A DNA stretch of 64,000 nucleotides from Rugamonas sp045984285. GTDB taxonomy: Bacteria > Pseudomonadota > Gammaproteobacteria > Burkholderiales > Burkholderiaceae_D. Each line of letters opens with the position of its first letter. Positions within the stretch are counted from its first letter, which is position 1. The stretch is taken from assembly GCF_045984285.3 (NCBI RefSeq), contig NZ_JBJQIK030000010.1, forward strand, positions 62,001 to 126,000, in the 5' to 3' direction. This document shows positions 16,228-23,224 of the stretch, one piece after another. The notes beneath the pieces are model-generated. The model searched no databases. It saw only the letters and a list, made by a program, of their open reading frames with translations, and was not told the DNA's origin. The position numbers were made by a program, and so were the translations under genes.

Positions 16228-17084
16228 CGGGCCGTCCAGCGCACCGGCAGCGCCTCCGGCCGCCACACGATTTTCTGCGGGCGGAAGCGCCAGGAGCGCT
16301 GCTCGCCGTCGAAGATAAGCTCCGCGCTGCCGCTCAGCTGCAGCAGGCCGCCCGTTTCGAAATCGACGAAGACCAGCCCCGCTTTCCCGTTCAGCAGGAT
16401 ATTGCCCAGCGTGCTGAAAAAGCGGTTGCCTTCGTAGTCCGGCACCACCAGCGCGCCGTCATCTTCCATCTGCACGAAGCCCGGTTCGCCGCCGCGGTGC
16501 GACACGTCCACCCGTCGCTCGCCCTCGTCCGAGTAAGTGGCCACGAAGAAGGTGGAGGCGCTCGCGATCAGCCATTGCGCGGCGTCATCCAGCTGCGGCA
16601 GCACCTCCGCCAGCGTGCCGGCCGGGCCCGGCTCCGTATCGCGCAGCGTGATGTACTGCGGGCAGTTGCCGAACGATTCCACCACCTTCAGCACCGCCCG
16701 CGCCCCGGCGCCGCGCCGCAGCGTGCCATTCAGGCGGTTGCGGCGCCGCGTGTGCAGCTCGATGCCGAGCAGGCCGATTGCATCGCCCTCCTCCATGCCG
16801 GCATCGGCCGGGTCCAGCGCTACGCGCGGCAGCTCCATGGCCAGCGAGTGCGGATCGGGCGAGTGCAGGAAACCCGGCTCCCCGGCGCGCAAGGTTGCCC
16901 ACGGCATGCCCTGCGGGTCGACCGCGCCGGCCACGACGAACGGCAACTGTGCGAAGAAGTCGCGGTGCTGGTCGGGCATATAGGAACGGATCACCTTGCG
17001 GCCGATTTCGTCCATGCGTTCTTCCAGGCCAACGCTGCGCTGGAGCAGGCGTTCGCCCTCGTGCCAGGGGGAGGCGGCGTCCAT
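16224..17084 (-). CDS. Pyridoxamine 5'-phosphate oxidase-like (split-barrel FMN-fold) protein
   Basis: A 286-residue protein of the PNPOx-like flavin-binding split-barrel family, of the long form often annotated as flavin-nucleotide-binding. Seen: repeated strand-turn patterns such as FFVATYSDEGERRVDVSHRGG and GNRFFSTLGNILLNGKAGLVFVDF around residues 170-250. It likely binds FMN or a related flavin; the substrate is unknown. It follows the GST gene with a two-base gap, so the pair forms an operon that may handle electrophilic or oxidised compounds. Confidence 0.82.
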   Translation of the reverse strand: MDAASPWHEGERLLQRSVGLEERMDEIGRKVIRSYMPDQHRDFFAQLPFVVAGAVDPQGMPWATLRAGEPGFLHSPDPHSLAMELPRVALDPADAGMEEGDAIGLLGIELHTRRRNRLNGTLRRGAGARAVLKVVESFGNCPQYITLRDTEPGPAGTLAEVLPQLDDAAQWLIASASTFFVATYSDEGERRVDVSHRGGEPGFVQMEDDGALVVPDYEGNRFFSTLGNILLNGKAGLVFVDFETGGLLQLSGSAELIFDGEQRSWRFRPQKIVWRPEALPVRWTAR

Positions 17085-17086
17085 GA

Positions 17087-17695
17087 TTACGCTGCCAGTC
17101 CGCAGGGCGTGCGGACAAAAGGCACGAAGCCGGGCAAGGCTTCAGTGCGTGCCAGCCATGCCTGGACCTTGGTGTAGGACGCGAGGTCCACATTGCCTTC
17201 GGGAGCGCGGGCGATGTAGCTGTAAAGTGCAATGTCCGCGATCGTGGGGCTGGCGGCGGCAATCCATTCACGGCCTTCGAGCTGGGCTTCGATCAGGGCG
17301 AGGATACGGTGGGCGCGCGCGATCATCGGCGCTGTATCGTCGCTGCGCCCGAACAGCTGCACCACGCGGGCTGCGGCGGGGCCGTAGGCGATTTCGCCTG
17401 CGGCGACCGACAGCCAACGCTGCACCGCGGCGGCGCCTGCGGGATCTTCCGGCAGCCATTGCGGACCGTAGCGTTTCGCCAGGTACACCAGGATGGCATT
17501 GGAATCGGCGATTACCACGCCCTCGTCTTCCAGTGCGGGGATCTGCCCGAAAGGGTTCAGCGCCAGGAATGCGGGGCTTTTATGCTCGGCTTTGGCGAGG
17601 TCCACATAGCCCAGCTCATACGGTACGCCCAGCAGGCCGAGGAAGGTGTGGATGCGGTGGGCGTGGCCCGAGATCGGGTGGTAGTACAGCTTCAT
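17087..17695 (-). CDS. Glutathione S-transferase family protein
   Basis: A 202-residue cytosolic GST. The N-terminal thioredoxin-like domain (residues 1-78) has MKLYYHPISGHAHRIH and the cis-Pro region NPFGQIPALED with the Asp-Ser pair in IADSNAILVYL; the C-terminal helical domain has SPTIADIALYSYI (N-capping motif). The start at 17695 has AAGGAG spaced for initiation; thirteen upstream in-frame residues were discarded. First gene of a two-gene operon with the flavin-fold protein. Confidence 0.9.
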   Translation of the reverse strand: MKLYYHPISGHAHRIHTFLGLLGVPYELGYVDLAKAEHKSPAFLALNPFGQIPALEDEGVVIADSNAILVYLAKRYGPQWLPEDPAGAAAVQRWLSVAAGEIAYGPAAARVVQLFGRSDDTAPMIARAHRILALIEAQLEGREWIAAASPTIADIALYSYIARAPEGNVDLASYTKVQAWLARTEALPGFVPFVRTPCGLAA

Positions 17696-17791
17696 GGCGG
17701 CTCCTTGTTGTAAGAGCCTCCAGTGTGAACTCATCGCCCGGTGATGAGAATCACCGCAAGAAGCAATTAACTATTCCACTCAGCGAAATAG

Positions 17792-17816
17792 CCTTAATCA
17801 GGGTCTGTCCCCAATT
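17792..17816. repeat. Dispersed GGGG-ACAGACCC element, copy 1
   Basis: AATCAGGGTCTGTCCCCAAT resembles copies at 29567-29604 and 50470-50484. Here it overlaps the 3' end of the phytase-family gene: the last codons (GDRP and stop) are read from the element, suggesting that it replaced or reshaped the native C-terminus. Confidence 0.5.
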
Positions 17817-18943
17817 TCGAAGAGGAGGAGCTGGGTGGTCTGGGTGGGGCTGAAGTTGTCGTCGGAGATGAGCAGCAGCGAACGCTTGCCATTGGGCAGG
17901 CGCGGGCCCCAGCTCATGCCTTCCAGGTTGTCCAGCATGGGCAGCTTCAGGCTCGTAAAGTCGAGCACCAGGCGTTTGCGGGCGGGAACGACGCCGGCGC
18001 CGGCCAGGGCAGGAATCGCCGCCGTATCGGTGGCGCCGCGCGCATCGGTTTCGTAGAGGCGGATGTAATTGACGTATTTGCCGTCCGCCCCCTGCACTGC
18101 GGCGCGCTCCAGCACCAGCAGCACGTCGCCGTTCACGGCAAGGATTTCGGAAATGCCGTTGTCGCAGGCCTTGCCCGGCCCCGGTTCGGCAGGAATCGCG
18201 TCCACCGGATAGGCGAACTGGCGGAGGATCTTGCCATCGCGGCCGAGCTGGGTGATGCGGCTCAGGGCGCCGTTCTTCGGCGTCGGAATCGGCCCGTCCT
18301 GGTACAGCGGGGACTCCAGCGCCAGCCACAGGCTGCGGCCGTCCGGCGCGAAGCTCAATCCTTCCAGGGACAGGTTATTGCGCGGCCCCCATTCGCGGCC
18401 AGGCTCGCTGTGGAACATGGCCGGCAGCGGCAAGGTGCCGATCAGCTTGCCATCCCGGCTGGCGTGGCGCACGAAGGGATCCATGCCCAGCTTGCGCTCG
18501 CCTTCGCTGCTGTACCAGAGGGTGCCGTCCAGCGGGTCGATGCGCAGCGATTCGATATCGGGCAGCACGCCCTTGCCCGCCCTGGCGCCGGCCGAATCCG
18601 GATACGGGCTGCCGTCTTCCTGCAGCAGCGTGGTGACGCCGGTGAAGGCCAGGCTGCTGAACTGCTTGTCGTCAAACCCCAGCTGCAGCGTGTAGTAGCG
18701 CACCGGCCCCTGGGCCGAACGGTCGTCCGTCACCGCAACCCACTCGTGGCGCGCGGCGTCGTAGTCGATGCCGGAAAAGCCGCCGGCCACCGTGCCGCGC
18801 ACGTCCTGCTTGAGGGGAATACGCTGTTCGCCGATAAAACGCAGGCTGCCGGTCTCGCCGGTGCGATCACGGTCTGCGGTGGCGCAGCCGCCCAGCAGGC
18901 CAAGCAGGCTTAACGCCGCGGCCAGCGTCCTCAAACGGTTCAT
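17798..18943 (-). CDS. Esterase-like activity of phytase family lipoprotein
   Basis: A 381-residue secreted lipoprotein with an N-terminal signal peptide ending in a lipobox (LLGGCA, Cys at residue 20). The mature part matches the esterase-like-activity-of-phytase family, a predicted beta-propeller: GGFSGIDYD, LPDIESLRID, NNLSLEGLSFAPDG and DNLEGMSWGPRL are its repeated blade motifs. The reaction is uncertain, as the family is named from phytase-associated domains. The extreme C-terminus is encoded by a dispersed repeat. It is divergent from nothing close by; galM lies upstream in the same direction. Confidence 0.85.
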   Translation of the reverse strand: MNRLRTLAAALSLLGLLGGCATADRDRTGETGSLRFIGEQRIPLKQDVRGTVAGGFSGIDYDAARHEWVAVTDDRSAQGPVRYYTLQLGFDDKQFSSLAFTGVTTLLQEDGSPYPDSAGARAGKGVLPDIESLRIDPLDGTLWYSSEGERKLGMDPFVRHASRDGKLIGTLPLPAMFHSEPGREWGPRNNLSLEGLSFAPDGRSLWLALESPLYQDGPIPTPKNGALSRITQLGRDGKILRQFAYPVDAIPAEPGPGKACDNGISEILAVNGDVLLVLERAAVQGADGKYVNYIRLYETDARGATDTAAIPALAGAGVVPARKRLVLDFTSLKLPMLDNLEGMSWGPRLPNGKRSLLLISDDNFSPTQTTQLLLFEIGDRP

Positions 18944-19017
18944 GGTGCCCTTATCGACGGTACGGTTCGGATGTCAAATGACGTGACATTATGCACGAAC
19001 AATTGCCACAAGCCAAT

Positions 19018-20079
19018 TTAGGACTGCGCCGCGAAACGGTACAGGCTGCGCGTGGCATAGGTTTCGCCGGGGCGCAAGATGGTGTTGGGGAAGTCCGGAC
19101 GGTTCGGCGAGTCGGGGAAATGCTGGGGTTCCAGGCACAGCGCGCCACGGTAGCCGTACTGCCAGCCCTTGCCCGTCAGCGAGCCGTCAAGGAAGTTGCC
19201 GCTGTAGAACTGGATGCCCGGTTCCTGCGTATACAGTTCCAGCACCCGGCCCGATTCCGGCTCGCGCAGCACGGCCGCCAGGCTCAGCATCGCCGATTCC
19301 GGCTTGTTGAGCACATAGCAGTGGTCGTAGCCGCCGCCGTTGGCCAGCTGTTCGTGGCCGTCATCGATGCGCTCGCCCACCGTATGCGGGCTGCGGAAGT
19401 CGAAAGGCGTATCTTCCACGCTGGCCAGCGCGCCCAGCGGAATGGCCTCGGCATCGATGGGCACGAAACGGTCGGCATTGATCACCAGCTCGTGGCCCAG
19501 CACGCTGCCATGGCCCGCCAGGTTGAAGTAGGCGTGGTGGGTGAGATTGACCGGCGTGGCCTGGTCGGTAACGGCGTGGTAGCGCACCAGCAGTTCGTTG
19601 GCGTCGTTCAGCTCATAGTGCACGCTGACTTCCAGGTTGCCCGGATAGCCCTGCTCCCCGTCCTTGCTCAGGTAGCTCAGCTTCAGCCCGATCGACAGGT
19701 CGCCCACCACCGGCACCGCCTGCCATACCACGCGGTGGAAGCCCTGTTCGCCGCCGTGCAGATGGTTCGGACCGTTGTTCACGCCGAGCTGGATGCGCTT
19801 GCCGTCCAGCTCGAAGCTGCCTTTCGCAATGCGGTTGCCGTAGCGCCCGATCAGGGCGCCGAAATACGGCGAATCCTTGAAATACGGCTCCGGGCTTTCG
19901 AAGCCGCAGCACACGTCGGCCAGGTTGCCGTGTTTGTCCGGCACATGCAGCTCGGTGACGATGCCGCCGTAATTGGTAATCCTCACCACCATGCCGCTGC
20001 GGTTGCGCAGGGTGTAAAGGCTGAGGGGCGTGCCGTCCGGCGCCTGGCCGAATGGTTCCTGTTCAATAGTCAGTTCCAT
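19018..20079 (-). CDS. galM: Aldose 1-epimerase (galactose mutarotase)
   Basis: A 353-residue cytoplasmic mutarotase that interconverts alpha and beta anomers of aldohexoses, normal family length. Seen: GALIGRYGNRIAKGSF near residue 78, substrate-binding FHRVVWQA, the catalytic His in LTHHAYFNLAG and the catalytic Glu region EPGIQFYSGNFLDG near residue 300. It stands apart from any galactose operon. Upstream DNA (20080-20316) is gene-free and marks the border of a lower-GC stretch. Confidence 0.92.
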   Translation of the reverse strand: MELTIEQEPFGQAPDGTPLSLYTLRNRSGMVVRITNYGGIVTELHVPDKHGNLADVCCGFESPEPYFKDSPYFGALIGRYGNRIAKGSFELDGKRIQLGVNNGPNHLHGGEQGFHRVVWQAVPVVGDLSIGLKLSYLSKDGEQGYPGNLEVSVHYELNDANELLVRYHAVTDQATPVNLTHHAYFNLAGHGSVLGHELVINADRFVPIDAEAIPLGALASVEDTPFDFRSPHTVGERIDDGHEQLANGGGYDHCYVLNKPESAMLSLAAVLREPESGRVLELYTQEPGIQFYSGNFLDGSLTGKGWQYGYRGALCLEPQHFPDSPNRPDFPNTILRPGETYATRSLYRFAAQS

Positions 20080-20271
20080 GCGGGCGAGTATACGGCCTGC
20101 GCCGGGAACCCGCTACACGCTTGACCGACACCTCTCTGAGGAATGAACCGCTCGGTGGCCGTAGTTCTCTCCTAGGCTCGCCGATGGGCCTGGGCTACTG
20201 GATCTTCAAGTATGTCTGGACAGCCCTTTCATTCGTTCGATAATTGGCTGCAAGGAAGTGGTCAATTCAAA

Positions 20272-20277
20272 TATAAT
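20272..20277 (+). promoter_or_regulatory. Candidate -10 box of the orphan membrane-protein gene
   Basis: A perfect TATAAT in AT-rich sequence. No good -35 is placed at 16-18 bases. It lies inside the longest possible frame (from 20212), which argues that translation starts downstream of it. Confidence 0.4.
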
Positions 20278-20316
20278 TTCTACAATGAAATATCACCTGT
20301 GAAATCGGAGCCACCC

Positions 20317-21435
20317 TTGTACCTCATCCCAATGATGCGCAGTGCGGGACGATTCCCGGCCATCTTCATGACCCACGTCGGCGTGCTGCTCGCCTCCTCA
20401 TGTCTGGCTCAGGAAACGGCTACCCCTACCGTCGTGCAGACTCAGCTGCCTGCCGGCGTGACCGTGGTGCAGGCTACCAACGTCGGCCGGCAATGCTCCC
20501 CTTGTATTGCAAAGGCTCCGGCCCCGGCACCCACCGCCCCGCCCGCCGTAGCGCCACCGCCTGCGCCGACGCCGGCCATTCCAGCTGGCTTTGTCGTGGT
20601 GCAGTCGAACTACCTGGAACAGGTCTCCGCGACAGCGAAGGCTGCAATCGACTCAGCTAAGTCCAATGAGGAGTCTCTGATTGGGATTATGAAGGTCTGC
20701 GGATGGGTTCTCGGGGCGATACTGGCAGTGTTGACCTTCTTCGGACTCAAGGAATTTAAGGCGATTCAACAAGTCCAAAAAGACCTTTCTGATACCTTGA
20801 AGGTGTCTAATCAGAAGCGCAAAAAAATCGAGGAATTTTCCGACAAAGTCCTGCCTGGACTTATCGATTCCATGAGCGCGTTGCGTGAAATGGAAGCCAT
20901 CATGATTGATGTCGTATTTCTTCAGATGAGCGTCGCCGAATTGGTGGAACCGGGAGGAAGCGAGGAGAGCGAAATTCGCAGGAAAGCCGAAGCAAGCCTA
21001 AAGCGTGGCCGTGCGACGTTGGCGCGCGCGAAGGCGCTCTACGAGCACCGTGTGGGCGCCAAGGATGCGACGGGTCTTCAGGACAACGTAGAGGAGCTCG
21101 GCCGGGTTCTGTCGTACATCAGCTCAGGGGTCGGACTCATCGCGATGCGGGCGGGCGCGTTTGATGAGGCCATCGATGCAATCAAAGTATCGGTGGATCA
21201 TAATCCTCTTGGATACCCGGATAGGCGCTTCAATTTGGCCTGCGCGTATGCGAAGCGATATGAGGCAACCCGCAACGCCAACGATAAAGCGCGCGCGTTA
21301 GAGTTGCTGGAAGATGACCTGGCCAACGGAGTGTGGCAGTGGGAGGAAGTGATTGAGGATAACGACCTGGCGTCGATTCGTGAAGACCTTGCGAAGAGCA
21401 AATACGCTCCGAAAGATCCTAAAACGGGGGAGTGA
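20317..21435 (+). CDS. Unrecognised exported membrane protein with TPR-like C-terminus
   Basis: 372 residues, no family recognised. Order of parts: a signal-peptide-like N-terminus ending near SSCLAQ (a Cys there gives a weak lipobox), a Pro/Ala-rich linker (about residues 65-90), one strong transmembrane segment (KVCGWVLGAILAVLTFFGL), a charged helical stretch, and a C-terminal helical region with TPR-like periodicity (RRKAEASLKRGRATLARAKALYEH, FDEAIDAIKVSVDHNPLGYPDRRFNLACAY). I chose TTG at 20317 because GGAG lies six bases upstream; ATG 20332 is an alternative. Base composition is clearly lower in GC than the neighbours, suggesting acquisition. Confidence 0.6.
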   Translation: MYLIPMMRSAGRFPAIFMTHVGVLLASSCLAQETATPTVVQTQLPAGVTVVQATNVGRQCSPCIAKAPAPAPTAPPAVAPPPAPTPAIPAGFVVVQSNYLEQVSATAKAAIDSAKSNEESLIGIMKVCGWVLGAILAVLTFFGLKEFKAIQQVQKDLSDTLKVSNQKRKKIEEFSDKVLPGLIDSMSALREMEAIMIDVVFLQMSVAELVEPGGSEESEIRRKAEASLKRGRATLARAKALYEHRVGAKDATGLQDNVEELGRVLSYISSGVGLIAMRAGAFDEAIDAIKVSVDHNPLGYPDRRFNLACAYAKRYEATRNANDKARALELLEDDLANGVWQWEEVIEDNDLASIREDLAKSKYAPKDPKTGE

Positions 21436-21483
21436 TGAGGCCGTTCAGCGGCTATTCCTAGCCGCCGAGGACGGAAAACTGCT

Positions 21484-21516
21484 TTAGATTTTTGGAACTT
21501 TGACCATAGCGTTCAT
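21484..21516 (-). other. Ten-codon ORF with a perfect ribosome site
   Basis: ATG at 21516 encodes MNAMVKVPKI then TAA. A textbook AAGGAGGAA (21529-21521) sits five bases upstream. This is either a leader peptide or the surviving 5' end of a deleted gene. Nothing recognisable follows it toward 21436. Confidence 0.35.
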
Positions 21517-21530
21517 GAGTTTCCTCCTTC

Positions 21531-21608
21531 AAAAACGGACTTGTTCTTCCGTCCGACAGGTAGATAGTACCATGCATTTATACATATTGCGAAAAGGTGC
21601 AATATTGC
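21531..21608 (-). promoter_or_regulatory. Regulatory segment: inverted repeat and hairpin upstream of a tiny ORF
   Basis: Reading leftward: ATATTGC / GCAATAT arms (21584-21590 and 21599-21605, eight-base spacer), AT-rich promoter-like sequence with TACTAT, then stem CGGAC (21555-21551) and GTCCG (21540-21536) followed by five T (21535-21531), then the ribosome site of the ten-codon ORF. It resembles an autoregulated promoter with an attenuator but now leads to no full gene. The rest of 21436-21714 holds no gene I can support. Confidence 0.4.
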
Positions 21609-21714
21609 AACTACGCTGCCGAGGCGACTAAAACGCCCGCGGTATTGAGATTGAGCGAGTCCACATGAGAGTCCGGTAGGGCTCGTCGTATCAATGGGAT
21701 GTCACTAACAGGGT

Positions 21715-23082
21715 CTACCTGGTCGGCAGATGCCTCGCCCGCTCCATGCCATAGGCGCGGGTGGTGGCGAGCATGCGGTAGCGGCCCGCTTCCGGCACCA
21801 GCAGCGAATGGGCGGCGAGGCTGGCCAGGCTGCCCGCCACTTGCGCCGCGTCCAGGCCATGGGGCCGCAGCGCTTCCTGCGCCGCTTCCAGCGTGAAGCA
21901 GGCCGGCAATGCGGCCAGGCGGCACAGGACGGCGCGCGCCGTTTCCGGCAGCAGCACATAGCTCCAGTCCAGCGCCGCGCGCAGGGTCTGCTGGCGCGCG
22001 GGCGCGGTGCGGCGGCCGCCGCGCAACAGGCGCAGCATGTCGCCCAGCCCCGCCGCCGTCTGGTCCACGCCGAGTGCGGAGACGCGGGCCGCGGCCAGCT
22101 CGATCGCCAGCGGAATGCCTTCCAGCCGCCGGCAGATGGCGCCGATCACGGCCAGCGTGCGGGCGTCCGGGGCAAAGGCGGAATCGGCGCCGCGGGCGCG
22201 CGCCAGGAACAGCTGCACGGCGCTGCATGCGGCCAGCACGGCGGCCTCCCGCTCGCCCTCCCCCGGCACGGCCAGCGGCGGCACGCGGTAGACGGCTTCG
22301 CCGCCAGCCAGCAAGGGTTGGCGGCTGGTGGCAAGCAGCGTGACGCCGGGACAGTGCTGCAGCAGGGCATCCGCCACGCGGCTGCATTCGGCGGCCACAT
22401 GTTCGCAGTTGTCCAGCACCAGCAGCAGCCGGCGCGCGCCGATCAGGCGCAGCAGCCCGGGCAGCGGCGTGGAGCCGGGCAGCGCCAGTGCGGCGGCGAT
22501 GGCGCCGGCCACCCCTTGCACCGCGCCTGCGGCATCCAGTTCCACCCAGCGTGCCTCGGCGCCATCGGGCGGCGGCAGGCGGTGCGCCACCGACAGCGCC
22601 AGCAGGGTTTTGCCGATGCCGGCGCAGCCGGCCAGCGTCAGCATGCGTTCGGAGGCCAGGCGCTGCAGCACGATGGCCACGTCTTCCTCACGCCCTATCA
22701 TCGCCGTCACCGGCAGCGGCAGGCCGCAGCGCACGGCCGGCGCGGCCGGCAGCGCCGCGATGCGCACACGCCCCGAAAACAGGTAGCCGCGCCCGGCCAC
22801 GGTGCGGATCATGTCGCGCGCCCCGGCCAGCGCCTTGCGCAGCGCGGCGATCTGCACGCGCAGGTTGCCTTCATGGATATCCTGCCCCGGCCACACCTGC
22901 GCCAGCAGCTCCTGCTGGCTCAGGATGCGGCCGCCCGCCGCGATCAGGGCCTGCAGCACCAGCGTGGCGCGAAAACCCAGCGCAATGCAGCGCCCGTCCT
23001 CCGCCAGCAGTTCGCAGCGCTGCGGGATGAAGGTGTAGCCGCCAAAGGCAAGCGCGTGATCGCCGGAGAAGCAGTTTTCCAT
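21715..23082 (-). CDS. Winged-helix / STAND-ATPase regulator, apparently 3'-truncated
   Basis: 455 residues: an OmpR-type winged helix (about residues 10-105, ending HTVAGRGYLFSG-like), then an NB-ARC/STAND-type ATPase with Walker A GCAGIGKT at 152-159 and Walker B LLLVLDNCEH near 220, followed by helical RLEGIPLAIELAAARV and LDWSYVLLP. Known relatives continue for several hundred residues of helical repeats after the TTRAYGMERA motif, but this protein stops 10 residues later. The break coincides with the edge of lower-GC DNA, so it may be a truncated or dead regulator. Start 23082 is chosen; ATG 23094 is also in frame and no strong ribosome site is seen. Confidence 0.75.
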   Translation of the reverse strand: MENCFSGDHALAFGGYTFIPQRCELLAEDGRCIALGFRATLVLQALIAAGGRILSQQELLAQVWPGQDIHEGNLRVQIAALRKALAGARDMIRTVAGRGYLFSGRVRIAALPAAPAVRCGLPLPVTAMIGREEDVAIVLQRLASERMLTLAGCAGIGKTLLALSVAHRLPPPDGAEARWVELDAAGAVQGVAGAIAAALALPGSTPLPGLLRLIGARRLLLVLDNCEHVAAECSRVADALLQHCPGVTLLATSRQPLLAGGEAVYRVPPLAVPGEGEREAAVLAACSAVQLFLARARGADSAFAPDARTLAVIGAICRRLEGIPLAIELAAARVSALGVDQTAAGLGDMLRLLRGGRRTAPARQQTLRAALDWSYVLLPETARAVLCRLAALPACFTLEAAQEALRPHGLDAAQVAGSLASLAAHSLLVPEAGRYRMLATTRAYGMERARHLPTR

Positions 23083-23224
23083 GCAGCCCAGCATAGAAGC
23101 CGGCAGGCTTTCCAGCCACGCCAGATCGGGGCAGGCCCGAACTCCCCTGACGTGGCCTGTCCGGCATCCCCCTAAAGGGGAATAGCGGGGCCGTACGCTG
23201 GACAGGGCCGCGCGCCCGTGTAAG

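Noticed and set aside
20212..20316. Longer N-terminus for the orphan membrane protein from ATG 20212
   Set aside because: No ribosome site, a TATAAT lies inside it, and the signal-peptide-like part begins only after 20317.
21607..21705. Minus-strand tail reading HVDSLNLNTAGVLVASAA, reminiscent of the SpoU methyltransferase end motif
   Set aside because: Too short, one residue off the motif spacing, and no upstream part of such a gene; not reported as a pseudogene.
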